A DNA stretch of 64,000 nt from Cyprinodon diabolis (GCA_030533445.1 CM060081.1:38033611-38097610); one strand, 5' to 3'; positions 23,599 to 36,139 are shown, numbered from the stretch's first letter. The notes: a model not told the origin generated them from the letters alone. A program made the numbers and translations.

Positions 23599-23617
23599 AA
23601 TCCCAGCGGTGCCTCCA
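23599..23617 (-). other. Primer-binding site, tRNA-Thr type
   Basis: On the minus strand this reads TGGAGGCACCGCTGGGATT, five bases after the CA that ends the LTR. Its complement ends GGTGCCTCCA, which agrees over 19 bases with my recollection of the 3' end of vertebrate tRNA-Thr(AGU) plus CCA. Reverse transcription would be primed here. Identification of the tRNA is from memory and should be aligned. Confidence 0.75.
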
Positions 23618-23622
23618 ATTTA

Positions 23623-24688
23623 TGTAGCGCTCCCCTCAGTAATCATAGAGATGAGGGCAGGGCTTTTGGGTTCCTCTAAAAAATAAATGTCCAAATATGC
23701 TTAAACCTGATTAACTCACGTTTAATATTTGTTTAGAATTTCTCTTTTTAAGTTTACAACAATGAACTATTTTAACTTACCTCGGATCTAACAAGTTTAA
23801 TAAAGATTTTACGACCAAAAGTAAATTAATTACTCATTTAAGGCAATAAAATACACCACACACTGTTTCAGAAAATCAATTCTCCATAATTTACTGAATA
23901 CCAAATGATTAAAGCAATGTAAAAATAAAATAAAAATATCAGAGCTTCTTATTCTTTAAAGAAAACAAATATTCAAAATAAATACTTTTATATTGTTAAA
24001 CTCAGGATGAATTCCTTTTTTGTTTACACAGGAATTATAACTTAATTCTCCCTCTTGTTATAGAAAATTATCTAACTGAAATGTTTTTTTCTAGGTTAAT
24101 GAGATATCCTTATTTTTGGTTTATTAAAACACTGAACCAGAAATATGCACAAATAATTAAAACCTAAATTTTGTGGGCCCACACACCTTAGTACTAAAGC
24201 CGGCAATCGTATTAGTTTTTTAAACCAAATGGGTACCCTTTAGTGTTCGATGCAGGCCTGGGTGTAGCTTGAGTTCGTTGAAACCTCAGAACACACAGCT
24301 GGATGGTAGAAAAAAGTGAGTTGAGAAGAAAGTCCGTCCGGAGGAAAATGAAGACCCTTTCACTGCCGAAGATGCGGTGCTCGCTCGTCGTCTGCAGCTC
24401 CACGTGCCTCTCTAACAGTCTCTGCCACACAGTTAGCTTGCTGCTAGCTTAGCAAAGTTCTGTCTTCTTGGGTTGAGTAGCTCACTCAAACCAACAAAAA
24501 AGCATCTTATAAATCTTCTGGAGAGTCTGTGTTGTACTTCTCCACAAACTTGGTCAAAACATCTGCTTAACAGTCTCTTTTCGTTACTGTTTCTTTAACT
24601 ACTTCTTCTCGCTTTTCTCTCCAGTCTCTCTCCCCCTCACCCCGCTCCGTTCTCAGCACCCGTCCTGTTACGTTCCGGCCTGTCTACA
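23623..24688 (-). mobile_element. 5' LTR of the Ty3/Gypsy element
   Basis: The right side of the LTR next to the primer-binding site is fixed by CTACA/TGTAG at 23623. The outer end is placed at 24688, where the minus strand starts TGTAGACAGG, giving 5-bp inverted ends TGTAG...CTACA and about 1066 bp. The minus strand has TTTATAAGATG near 24510 (TATA-like) and AATAAA near 24120. The outer end is less certain because the 3' LTR is missing, so there is no partner or TSD to compare. Confidence 0.65.
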
Positions 24689-25035
24689 TTAACCCCATAA
24701 ATGCTGGTTTAAACAGTTTTACAGATACATACAGATACAGATAAATTTGTTACATTTTAAAGAAAAATAAACATAATAAGCATAATACTTATTTTAAAAA
24801 TGCTTTTAACATGTTTAGAACCTTTTAATGGATTTCAAACCTTTTTTAATCAAATTAATTCTTTAATTTTTGAACTAATATTAATCAATGTTTTTAACCG
24901 GGTTTGATGTATCAAAGCAAAAGACAAAAAACATGCAGGGCACTGTGCCTTGAAAATCACTGATTTTATGGCAATCCAGCTATATGTTGCTTTTTGTAAG
25001 AAAAAAAAATAACAAACATTTTTTTTTCATTTTTG
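24689..25035. other. No gene recognised
   Basis: AT-rich spacer between the LTR end and a LINE fragment. Nothing recognised. Confidence 0.5.
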
Positions 25036-25039
25036 AAAG

Positions 25040-25370
25040 AATATGAGCAACAGAGAATCTGGTTCAAGTGGAACAGCAATGGAGGAACCAGAAGCTCTGT
25101 AAGAAAGAAGTGAATGGGGAAATCCGGACTGCTGAACGGAAAACTGTGAACAGTTCTTACTTTGTAATGTTTGATGGTCCGCAAGGTGGGATAGTGAGTT
25201 AAGAAAGTATGGAGGCATACAGGACGACAATTGAAAACAAGCCCCATCAAAAAAATCTGTGGTCAGGGATGAAGCAGATAACAGACTTTAAGCAGAAGGA
25301 TGATCAGACAGATGGAAGTCTGAATTGAGCCAATGAACTGAATACATTCTTCAATGGGTCTACTGTAGGT
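25040..25370 (+). pseudogene. LINE relic: linker between endonuclease and RT
   Basis: One plus frame reads NLWSGMKQITDFKQKDDQTDGSLN, a TGA, then ANELNTFFNGSTVGLTF. The W-x-G-M-K-x-I-T and D-G-S-L-x-x-A-N-E-L-N-x-F-F motifs are the linker just before the RT of CR1/Rex-type LINEs. The upstream part (from about 25050) is degraded, with several stops. It ends at about 25370 before the RT. The RT-bearing fragment at 48095 is of similar type and could come from the same family. Confidence 0.65.
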
Positions 25371-26620
25371 CTGACGTTTCAGCTTCTACAGTATGAGTTT
25401 GTTCTTAGCCAATTAATTAAATTTGCCAAGGAAACATATTCATTCCGTTAATATATGACAAATAAATTGACAATAATGGACTAAGAATACTTTTCCTTGG
25501 TCAGCAAATGAGCAGTCAGTAATTCAGAGTTATGGGGCAGTTAGTGGTGGGACTGCATGGTGAAATTTTCTTTATCAGGTCCAGCAGGGATGCCATTGGT
25601 CATCCTTTCCATATTCCAAACACCTTGTCTGGACTCTGCTTATCTTTTTAACCAGAATAGTGATAGGCTTCATTCTAGCTTCATCCTCTCCATCCCCTCA
25701 TACCCTTCCATTTGATTCCTTTGTTATGATGTGGGAAGGCTAATACCTGTGTTATTTTGTGATGCACATGGGTATCTTATCACACAGAGGCAAAAGCTCT
25801 CAACTAGTATGGGAGTAGCTTGGCTAGACCAGCTGGGCAGGGGCTTAGACTATGGTAACCAGTGCAAAAAGGCAGACTTATCACAATGTGAACAGCCACG
25901 GCAGCCGTCCCTATTCGGCAAACAGTGTCTGAGATTAAAAACACCTGTCTCCTTTTTGCTATCCCCTGCCTTTACCCCTTATCTTCCTCCCTGGTTCTCA
26001 ATGGTCCTTGAACAGACATCATTACAGTTATTATTACTATTTATCAGGCTGGTGAATGCAGAACAAAGCACAGTCTTGTTTTGTTGAGGTGCAGTATTGT
26101 TCTGTTTTTTTCAGCCTTTTCCTGGTTTTGTCACAGATGTAACAACAGGCAACATCAAGTATATGTTAACAGGCCTTTTGGGGCAAAGTCTTCCACTGAG
26201 TGCAGAGATCAAAGTTAGGTTATTTTAAAAAATCATCATAACACAAAGCCCACGTTTTTACCTTCATTCTTACACCCTTGAGTGAGTATCTGCAATTCTA
26301 CAGTCTTAAGTGTCATAATTTATATTTTACACTGCATTAAAAAAAATATGCATGGATGCTTTATCTTGTTATACAATAAATTATTTGTATCTCTTTTACA
26401 ATTTCCCTGTTAACAATTCTTCTCTGTTGTGGATATCCTTACACATGCATACATTCTCAAAATTACTGTATAGACAGAATTACTTAACTGGTATCATAGT
26501 AATGTATGGAAACTAAAAGGAAGTTATGGGTTTTCATTTCCTATTACTCTCCCACCTTTAGCTGAAAGTTTAAATAATACGGTTATGCACATGGATGGGT
26601 TAAGAGAAAGGTCAATGGCC
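25371..26620. other. No gene recognised
   Basis: No supported gene. The 118-codon plus ORF at 25731-26087 sits in a GC-richer patch but shows no domain, splice signal or family resemblance. Confidence 0.45.
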
Positions 26621-26624
26621 TATT

Positions 26625-26900
26625 CTTATATAGTGCTTTTTTTGGTCAAGTCAGCTTGACCATAGCGCCCTACACTAAATTCAGTCGTTAATCCATGCAC
26701 TGATGGTGGAATGCTACATTGTAGCCACACCTGCCCTGGGGCTGACTCACAGAAATGAGGCTGCCGTACACATGACCACCATTAGTAGGCAACGTGAGTG
26801 AACTGTCTTGCACACAAGTACAGTACACAACCACATTGAAAGCTGGGGCTTGAACCGACAACCCTACTGCTGCAGGGCAAAACTACTGCATCCAACGAAA
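26625..26900. repeat. Degenerate fish dispersed repeat
   Basis: The stretch contains 'tatatagtgcttttttt', 'cactgatggtggaatgctac', 'attgtagccac', 'ctgccctggggc', 'gtgaactgtcttgcac' and 'gcttgaaccgacaacc' in that order. I know this order from a widespread ray-finned fish repeat, but cannot assign its class. Copies are normally near 300 bp; this one is old and complete or nearly so. Confidence 0.55.
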
Positions 26901-29265
26901 AAGCACTGCAGACTACCACAGCAAAACAACTTTTTTATTGTTTTTTACTACCACAAAGCTTTTATTTAGATGTATAATATCAACTGGGGTGAGACAGTTA
27001 TACTATATACTGAAGTTGTTTTCAACAAATCATTGTTTAGAAAAAAAACAGGGGGACTGGGTTCCCTATTATTATTCTCAGGGGGATCTGAGCTCCATCC
27101 TTGCTATCCTTGATAGTAGGAAGACTATAGGAGTTGAGAAGGGGGAAGACAGGCAAAGGTCAACAGGCCATGACTTGAACCTGTGACAGCCGCGATGAGA
27201 AGCAAAGTATTGGTACGAGGATCACGTACTTAACCCCTGCCCCGCTGCCGTACTCAAGCTTCCCCCTCCGTTGAAAGCGTACCTTTACTCTGGTCTAATT
27301 CCATCTCAGTTCAGATACCAATTTGGCCATTTTTGTCACATGGGGTAAAGGTTTAATTTTCTTACTCATGTGTTGAGTCTGTAATGGTGTTTAAGGTGTG
27401 TTTTTAAGTGGAGGTTGTGATCTATTTTCAAAAATACATTTGTTATTTTTCTGCTGCAGAGCCTCAAGAAAGTAGCCAAGTGAACATCAGCGAGCACTAA
27501 GTCACCTTCACAAGCACGTCAAGAGAAATTGTCCAGAATTTCTCTCTCATCAACTAACTAATAGAGTTAAAAGAGGCAAATGGGGTAAATAGAAGAAAGC
27601 TTATTCAGATGTCAGGTAATTACAAGGACAGGTATTTGAAAGAAAAATATATTTACCTTTTAAACATGCACAATTCAACTTTAAAGCAACTATAAAACTA
27701 CTATAAGCAACTATAAAAGTACTGTCTTATGCATCACTCTTTTGGCACCATGTTCCTTTAAAAAGCAGAGCTTTAATAAGTACAGAAACATACTATATTT
27801 AAAAAAAAAAACTTAATGTCAGAGGGTAATTTTTCACTTATTATACAGTGTCACTTCATATTCCCTTTCCTAAACTTTGCAATTTAGTAATCCACAACGT
27901 CCGACTATTTATTTATTTATTTTTTTTTTTGTATTTTTTCTGTAGATTGCAAAACATTATTTTTTTGCTCTGAGTGAAGGATCTGTTGATTTTGGCAGAC
28001 AATCATGCTTCATAATTAAATTCAAAGTGGTTTATGCAAACACATTATTCAAATCATACCGTCTGAGAAATTAAGCTGGAATGCATTTGAAATCCAAAGT
28101 TAAATACACTGACAGGGGAGGGGGAAATCATTTAATTAAATCCCAATAGTTCACATCAGTATGCAAGTGTCTAGAGCCTTGGTCCCAGATTACATGAGAT
28201 GTTCTAAAAAGCTGACAAGCACTTTTATTTAAAAGTTATTAACTTTTAAGTACCCAATTACATCTGCAGGCTACCAAGCACAAAACTTATAATCTTCTGT
28301 GGCAACTTTTGCTAAGCATCATTGTCCCTCTGAAGTATGGGCATTTAATCCTTGTTGAGGCTGACAGATGAAACATAAATGTTATCACATTAATGCAATT
28401 TTGTATTTTTTCCCCTAAAATTTAAAGCAACACTGTTATTAAAAAAGCCTATGTATTTTCCAAGAGTATACTGATGTGTTTTCCCTGCACAAGGAAGTGA
28501 AGTGAAAAACTGATTATACAGCTTTCTTTTTGATGCATGATACATGAAAGAAGATCAGACTGTGAAGCAGATTTCCAAAGATTATCAGGGCTTTGCCATC
28601 ATGACAAGGGATAGATTAAAAGAAAAAGCCCAATTTACCTCGAGAGATAGGTAAACTTTGTTTTTGATTTATTCATCTTAACAGAACCGAAAGAGTCTTT
28701 CATCTGTTTCTGCAAGTACCTTTATGGTAAAGTATATTTAGTGGAAATTGAATCTAACCTGTCACTTCGTTCTTGAAAATGCTGAATATTTGTTATTTAA
28801 TAAAAACAGTGCTCCAGTTAATGCCAAAATTAGGACTCAAATCTCAATCCTAAACATGTGCAAACTAGAGTTTTAGCATTATTTAAATTCTGAAAGTAAA
28901 AGAAAGAGCCCAGATCTGCTGGATAATTGAGACATTTCAGCAGCCTTTTAAGCCAATACCATCAACTGGATTTTTTTGTTTGAGTTTTGCGAAAGGAATC
29001 AAAGTGTAATGAAACAACAATGCAACATGCATTACAATCGTGTTACAATGTTCAAATATTTTCATACATCATTGCATGTTTGGATCAGCAAAAGAAAACT
29101 GCAATCTGATGCAAAAAGGAATGAAATGGACGTAGAATTGTTTGTCTTTATGAAATTATTTCACATTGTTTTGTGAATCTGCTCCATAAATAAATCAAAT
29201 AACAAGCGCTAACCCTAACTATTATTAGATTCCACAGATGATACATTCAGTCAAAATATATTTTG
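26901..29265. other. No gene recognised
   Basis: At about 27150-27250 there is a short GC-richer piece ('gacttgaacctgtgacagcc', 'gtacttaacccctgcc') resembling the end of another fish repeat. The remainder is AT-rich, with no supported gene. The stretch 27990-28350 is free of obvious repeats. Confidence 0.4.
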
Positions 29266-29267
29266 AC

Positions 29268-29332
29268 CGCATTGTTTGTAAATTGCCTTGAAATGTAATG
29301 TGTTGTGAATTGTTGCAATAAAAATCATTTAA
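29268..29332 (+). mobile_element. L2-type LINE 3'-end fragment
   Basis: 'attgccttgaaatgtaatg', 'tgttgtgaattg' and 'aataaaaatca' match the last 60 bp of the L2 3' UTR seen at 38045-38101. Plus orientation, old. Confidence 0.55.
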
Positions 29333-29486
29333 ACTCCATTAAAACAGGTGTCAAAAATGAAAAAGGAATACCAGAATGATGACATGGGAATACACAAAAA
29401 AACAAAACAAAGCATAAATACAATAAAACATTAATCGAGAGAAAAAGTACATATCGCAAAATTTCTCCCTTAAAATTCTTATGTAC

Positions 29487-30970
29487 TGTAACAATCCTTT
29501 AGAGATTCTTTCCTGCCAGTTTGTTATTCCAATATCATCTGGCCTGTTTGCTTTCCCTTAATTGGTAATTTATTTCACCTGTCCTTTTCCCTCCCTGCCT
29601 CAATTATCATTTATTCCCCTCACCTGTTTCTTTTGGTTTATATTCTGTTCAGCTTGTGCATTCGGGGCCAGATCAATATTTGTTTTCTGTCAACCTTTCT
29701 GTTGAGTTTTATTCCAAGGTTCATGTCCTGGATCCTGGCGGCCAGTGGAAAGAGGGTTTTGTGTTTGTCTTGTCTTCTGCTCGTCCACTGTTCCTCCCCT
29801 GCTGAGTCCTCTGGGTTTTTGGCTCTGTATGCGGGGAGGTTCAGTTTATATCCAAGTAAGCATGGCTCCAAGGTGGAGACCAGTTTAAAGGTCCTGCATC
29901 AAGTTCTGGTTCCACATCCTGTCTCTGCTACCCTCTGCCACCGAGTCTGCCCGTCTGCACTTGATCCTGTCTGCTCCTGTGCGTGACCACCTGGTCACGC
30001 TTCCGGACCCTGTCAGACTCTGAACCCACCTGGGAGCTTGTGGATGCCTGGAAGTCTGGCTCCTGCCACCTGTTCTGTTCCTGCCTGATCTGGATCCTGT
30101 TTTGTCCGTTCCTGCCTGATCTGTATCCCTGACCAGGATCAACTTCTTGCTAATCCCCTGGAGCTGCAGCACCGGGGACACTCTGGGTGATGCACGCTGC
30201 GTCAGCTATCAGCCCATCTGCCGGATTGCAACCCCTTCAAGGGTGATGGACTAAACTGCTAGACCAGGTAAGTGACTCACTGAGATCATCATCTTCAGTC
30301 AGATGATCGTGGTCACTTACCTGTGTTTCTCCCACCAGAGTGTCTGTGATTGGGCGGTGCCCCGCTCCCCCTCATGCATCATCCGCGAGCAGCAGTTCCT
30401 AGGAGCACCACTTTATCATCCAAGCAGGATGGGGCATGGAGTCTTTCATACCTCTGTTTTCTCCACTCCACTTGAGGATGGGGCTTGACCTTCAGAGTTG
30501 GTCATGGCTTGGCTGGGGTTTCTGGCTCTCCTTGAGCTCTCCGGCCCTTGGCTCCCACCCTATAGCTTTGGTGTCTTGTGATTTTCTGGTAGCCATGGGT
30601 ATGATGCGACTATACGGATGTGGGGGCCTGGAATGGCTGTGACTGGTTGGGGTTGGGTGCGGTCTTTAGAGGATTGGGTACCTGCTCTAGCATTTGTGAG
30701 GTGGGTGTGTCTTTTATGGGAGGGATGCTGTCGGGCGGCTGTGGCCAGTGCTCTGATAATTGGTCTGGGGTGGGTGTAGAAGCTAGACCTGGTAGCACCC
30801 ACATGTGGGCCTGCTCCCCCTAGGGGAATTAGCCCCTAAACCTGGGAGGATAGTGTATGTATTAGGAGTGTAATATATTTAGTGTCTTCTCCTATGTGTG
30901 TCTCCGCTGACTGCTTGTACTGTAAATGTCTGTACTTTATGTAACATATATACAGTATATGTTACGTTAA
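29487..30970 (+). mobile_element. GC-richer retroelement-like block
   Basis: From TGTAACAATCC at 29487 the DNA becomes CT-rich with a TTTATATTC TATA-like box at about 29637, a pattern common in fish LTRs, and continues GC-rich to about 30880. No conserved retroelement protein was recognised; the ORF at 29633-29986 has no domain. The far part (30600-30960), with repeated GGGTG/TGGGG motifs, could be a LINE 3' UTR. It ends in a CA/TA microsatellite. Boundaries and class are uncertain, and it may be two elements joined. Confidence 0.35.
30264..30338 (+). other. Intron-like segment with an internal hairpin
   Basis: CAG|GTAAGTGA at 30265-30275 is a perfect splice donor, and TTTCTCCCACCAG ending 30338 is a strong acceptor. 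The 71-bp interval (30268-30338) is close to the shortest introns common in fish. Most of it is an imperfect palindrome: AGGTAAGTGAC at 30266 pairs with GTCACTTACCT ending near 30322, and GATCATC pairs with GATGATC. Either a real small intron or a palindrome that mimics one. Confidence 0.35.
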
Positions 30971-30983
30971 TACTCTTCCATTT

Positions 30984-30998
30984 ACACACACACACAAA

Positions 30999-31089
<91 letters not shown>
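30984..31089. repeat. (CA)n/(TA)n microsatellite
   Basis: A short CA run (30984-30996) is followed by uninterrupted TA from 31003 to 31089. Confidence 0.97.
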
Positions 31090-31093
<4 letters not shown>

Positions 31094-33730
31094 GGGTGTG
31101 TGTATATATTGTATATAGTTTTAGTATTTAGTTCACAACCTATATGGAATTTCCCATAGCTCATATGTGGGAACAGACTTGAAATAACACAAAACTCTGT
31201 TTGTTAAAGATCCTTGGCTTAAATCCTCCAGCCAAAGCCACCAGGCTTGATGATAAGTCATAGTCTTAAAGCTGACGTACCAGTGAATAAGTTCTACCCA
31301 AGCCGATGGTTTGTCAAAATACACTTGCTCTTAATCTTCTTATTGGGGCCATTTCAGGCCCTTTAAGGAGAAACAGAAATATTTAAATGGCATACAAATG
31401 AGAAGTAATTCTCACTTCCTCATTTCGCATGTCCCTTAGTTACCATATCCAATTTTCTGAGTTTTATTATCTGGCTTGGTGAAGTGGTCACCCCACTAAA
31501 GGAGCTAATATCTGCCAGACCAGCTGCTCTGTTAAGGCTCAGAGAAAGTTTGACCCTTACTTTGCTTCTTTATCCTTTATAAATGGACACACTTGGGATA
31601 ATTTGATATATAAGTATAAACTATTTACCATTTAATTTTAATAAAGTGTGATTATGAACATTCTTTTAGGAAAATAGAAGCAAAAGCTCAGAACACTATA
31701 TAGATGTAATTCTTGTGACCATAAAGAAACTCTTAAAAGCTATTGGAACTATCTTTGTCATAAAGCCAAAGTTCAGGTGTAGAATATTAATTCTTCCCCA
31801 CTTACAAAGGCTTTCCAAACTGAAGAGTTAAACTAATAATTTTTAAACTATGTATTAAACATAAAGTATTGTAAAATGACTGCCAACAGGAAAATTTATA
31901 TTTCAGAATTTATATACTCATCCATCAAATGGTTTAAATTAGTCATTGATCAAAATAGAATTTTTTTTTTTTTTTTACTTTTTATATAGGAGTTTTTATT
32001 CTAATAAACTTATGTAATTCACAATGATACAATTTGAATTACTTTCTGCTGTTACTGTGGAACAGGACAAAATATAATCTCTGAATGCACAACACATTCA
32101 ATTTGGAAGTAGGTTGGTCTCATCAGTAAAAGACCATACCCGAGGCTATTCCCCTTGGCTAATAAATGGGAACTGTACATTTGTACAGCAGTAACAATAG
32201 GCAGCAACCTGTAAAAAAGCTGCTTGATCCAATGAATAAGTAGTAACTTTCACACAGTGGTTTGTTTGGCCATAACATGAAAGCATGGATGCGTTATTCC
32301 TAATCCATCAGGCGTTAGGTGATTTTATACTGATGGAGGAAATAGTTTCTTTGGCATTTAATACCAAACTGTGCATTGTTAAAATGCTAGCGACTATCCC
32401 AGTTTTGTTGCTGAGTAAGATCATTCCCTAATGGGCAAAAATTAACCAATTTTCTGATGGCTATTAAAACAGCATAATGAAAAAGTCAATGTGTTTAAGA
32501 TTTAAAATCTTCTCAGCATTGATTCTTAAACATATATTTTTAGATCATGAATATATTGCGTGGAATCCTCCAACTGTATGAATTTATTATGCCAATATTG
32601 AAAATTTTATAAAAATAGCTTTGATCTAAAAATAAATAATAAACATGAAATAAACAAATACATAATTAACAAAAGCTTCAACCTGGAATGAATGAATAAA
32701 TTAAACACTTCAACCTGCAATAAATAAATATAAGATAAAGTCTTCCATCTGATATGAATAAATAATAGACTAGATTCATCTTTTTTTGGCAAGAAATCCA
32801 GACAAGAAATCCATATAGGCAGATTAAAATATGTTTAGGTCTTAATAAAATAATGAAAATACCAGCCTCAAAAAGATTCAAAAGCAGTTAATTCAAGTAC
32901 TACTTCGACAACAAGTACTAATTATGATAACTGTAATATGAAGAAGAATAATGATAGACTTAACATTATTAATTCTACTATCCCTTATTATATTATACTG
33001 TATACTGCTATATAATATAATAATGATATTATATACTACTACTACTAGCACCACTAATACTATGAGTACTGGCCTTGTTAGTACTACTACTACTGATATT
33101 CACAAAATCTTCTACTATTGCTATCTATTAATATGTTATCATCATTATTGTTTTTGTATTATAATATTTAACATTCATAATCAAATATACTGATCTCAAA
33201 ATTTACATTCAGGTTTAGTTCCCTCTGTCAACAAATGCATCAGTTACACACTCATTTAAATTAGTGTTTCTCTCTATTTTCCTCAAAAGATGTCCTGAAT
33301 TCAATTACTGACAGATAGTCACATATATCTCCTTAAAAGTTCATAAAACTTCTTAAAAGTATAAAGTGATCTAAAATTATAACCAATATATTATATATTG
33401 CTTATAAATTATAGCTTATATACAACCACTACCTTGTGTTCTTTACCACCCTTTATTAACAGATGTGAATGCATAGGGCATTAAAAGGCATTCTACAAAT
33501 GTTAATTAGGGCTGCTAAAAAAAAAATCTCCAGCCTAGACAGAGAGTGGAAATAAAGATTCCTGTCTAATGAGTGAAAATGTAGGTGTTTGTGTAACAAA
33601 GTTCTATTCAATAACATACCCACCTTCAAGGGAACACGAGTGCAAATGCAACAAATGGATGCATTTTTCATACAATCAGATTAGTCCAAAGTTTTGTATA
33701 TAAGTGGTCCACAGTTTTCTATATATTTTC
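31090..33730. other. No gene recognised
   Basis: AT-rich, with low-complexity sequence at about 32600-33180 (AATAAATA and ACT/TACT-rich stretches). No supported gene or element. Confidence 0.5.
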
Positions 33731-33734
33731 TATA

Positions 33735-33925
33735 ATTTCTATATAATAACCTGATGATTGCGTTGACTTGACAGCAATCCCTCATGCCAAGAATGCATGC
33801 AGTGACAGTGGAGGGAAAGAAAACTGCAGCCGAAACAAGCTTGGTGTGGGCGGCCTTCTGCAGACACTAACTGGGGTTCAAGGAGACAGCAGCGGATATA
33901 GAGAATGAAGCAGAGATACAAAAGG
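33735..33925 (-). mobile_element. L2-type LINE 3' UTR fragment
   Basis: 'cagcaatccctcatgcc', 'cagtgacagtggaggg', 'actggggttcaaggagacag' and 'gaagcagagatacaaaa' follow the order of the L2 3' UTR at 63340-63490. The pentamer tail and coding part are missing. Confidence 0.7.
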
Positions 33926-33982
33926 TTTCGAGAGGAATTCTCCTAAGAAAGGTTTGCAGACTGCTTGCAAAATCTCAGCTAG

Positions 33983-34100
33983 GACTGGGCGATATGATCT
34001 CAAATCAATATCTTGATAAATTGGGAAATTTTACCTTGATAATGACAAATGCACAAAAAATGGTCTGGCTCCTCTATCAGAAATAAAGGGATGTGCATAA
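33983..34100. mobile_element. hAT-like element, left-end fragment
   Basis: TAGGACTGGGCGATATGATC followed by 'tcaaatcaatatc', 'gataaattggg', 'cctctatcagaaataaagg' matches the left 110 bp of the element at 14299-15028. The right end is not present nearby. Confidence 0.65.
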
Positions 34101-36135
34101 GCTTATGTTATAATGAACAAATACAATAGCTTCAGATTGATCACTAAACATTTATATCGGTGGAGGTTTCTTTAAGAGTGTGTTTAGAAACTGGACATAA
34201 AGTGTAGAATTAAAAGTAAATTATCTTTTGATATACACCTCAACAAGACTTTGTTTCTTTTACTGTAAAGTTTTCATTTACCTAATAGGTAATAAGATGT
34301 ATTTTACTTGATATTAATGAATTACTTTCTTGCTTGTAGTAAAGGAAAATAACCAAAATAAAAATGTTAGATATGAATAACTAAGAAACATGGGTGGCCC
34401 TCGAGTACAGTACAGTTTCCTAATATTAACCACTAACTATTAACCTGGTAATAATGCACTTATATATTTCAGTTAGTTTATAAAAACCAAATAAAAACCA
34501 AAAATATTTTACAAGGTAATAATCTTAGGAACATAGTTGGCTTTCTTTTAGAACACAGTTTCCTTTTACTAGTCATTTAATTCCATGTTGTGAATATTTT
34601 TCAAACAGCAATAAAACTTTGAAATCAAATAGAATCAAATAAGTACTTTTACAGTACAATGTCATGTTATTCACCACATAGTTCATTGTTTTTCACTCGG
34701 TGTTGAGACATTAATATATTGCTGTCAGTGAAAGGAGGACTTTATCAAAATGTGAGGTTCCTTATGATAACTTAAAAATCTCAGAAGTCAAGCTTCACCT
34801 TGTCCACCTAAAATGTTCATAAATTGCAATTTACTTAAGCCATAAAATAGAAGCAGCTATGTAGTTGCATGTATGTGATTACTCTCCAAAATTCTCAGTT
34901 TTTATTAAGCAATATGCAATTTAATAAGACATTACTACATATGGGTAATTACTTATAAATTAGACACAGTAATATGATCGCAAATACCCACTACAGTTGG
35001 TTGTTGTTGTCTAGAAATATACTTTACATTTTGTGTATTTCACATGCTTTTACATAACCTTTTATGTACTGTAGAATAAGGTGCTACCATTGGGGTGCTT
35101 CAGAAGCTATTTCTCAACTACAGCTGGAAAGCTTCTACTGTATACAGTTATCTTGAAATATTCAACAGTTTGATCCAAATGTCCAGAAGCAGTCTACTAA
35201 ATTGTAACTTGATATTTGACTGAATTTGTTTTGGCAATTTCTAGTCTAGTTACCTTTCAGATTGCTTTAAAATGTAGTCATCTTCACCAAATAGAATGCT
35301 CTAACAGTACAAACTGATAGAGATAAGTCAACGACCTGAGATCAAGTGCTTTGCATATCAACATCTGACCTATGGGGACACTGAAATCAAACCCTTAGAT
35401 TGCAATTTCACTGATGTACCCACTGACCCAGTGTCAACATGGATGCACATTGTTAATGAACATATCAGTAGCCCAATCAGTCTATTTCTCCTTAATGGTT
35501 TGACTTAGCATTGGTTCTTTTTTTGGTGAAATATGTTTTGAAGATGCACATAATGTTTCACAAAAATTGAGGTCTTGATGTCAGCTGCCTAATAATTATA
35601 AACAGCAGAGTCTCCTTTTACTTCTTTGAAGTAACAAGCTTAATCACTTCTGCAAGAAGGAAAATATGCTGGTACCTTACACTGTTAAATGTGCATCACT
35701 CTAAGTAAGGTTGGATAAAAGATAAGCCTTTGTCTTGTGGCCCAAAAGTGACTCACTACCATGTTTAGAAGTAGAAAAATACCTTAAACCATCTTTTACC
35801 AATTAGAAATTTTATGACCTTTCCTAAACAACTGCATCATAAAAAGCAATACTTTGTTTTTATTTATGTTGCCTTTCGGGCTGTACATCATTAGCGTACA
35901 AAGAGTGTCTTATGGGTCATTTTTGACCTGTGGATTTTAAAATCAGTTTAACACCAGAAAAACGTTCAAAGGCCACACACAAACTCTCCTCCTCACATCA
36001 CACAAGCTTCCAAAAAAAAAACAAAAATAACATCAGCCATAATAATAATCATAATAACACTTTTTAGAAAATAGTATGGAGTATAATGTACCCTGAATCA
36101 AAATATCTCTACTCGGTTCCTCACTGAAGCCTTAA
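34101..36135. other. No gene recognised
   Basis: AT-rich DNA with no supported gene or repeat family. Confidence 0.45.
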
Positions 36136-36139
36136 ATAG

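Larger units (their letters stand above)
19807..24688 (-). mobile_element. Ty3/Gypsy retrotransposon with PNMA-type Gag, 3'-truncated
   Basis: Reading on the minus strand the element has, in order: a 5' LTR (24688-23623), a primer-binding site (23617-23599), a leader, Gag with a PNMA-like N-terminus and capsid, a zinc knuckle, protease, reverse transcriptase and the start of RNase H, ending abruptly near 19810. The rest of RNase H, integrase and the 3' LTR are missing. Gag, protease and pol occupy one reading frame, interrupted by two nonsense codons and one frameshift. The order PR-RT-RH and the DSG protease are standard for Metaviridae-like elements. The Gag is the type from which vertebrate PNMA genes derive. 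Confidence 0.92.

Noticed and set aside
23599..23617. tRNA-like sequence suggesting a tRNA gene
   Set aside because: Only the 3' 19 bases of a tRNA are matched; position beside the LTR marks it as a primer-binding site.
25731..26087. 118-codon plus-strand ORF in a GC-richer patch
   Set aside because: No recognisable domain; the C-terminal hydrophobic run comes from CT-rich low-complexity DNA.
30898..31164. ORFs rich in Ile-Tyr repeats near 31 kb, and similar ones at 49552-49752
   Set aside because: They are translations of (TA)n microsatellites.
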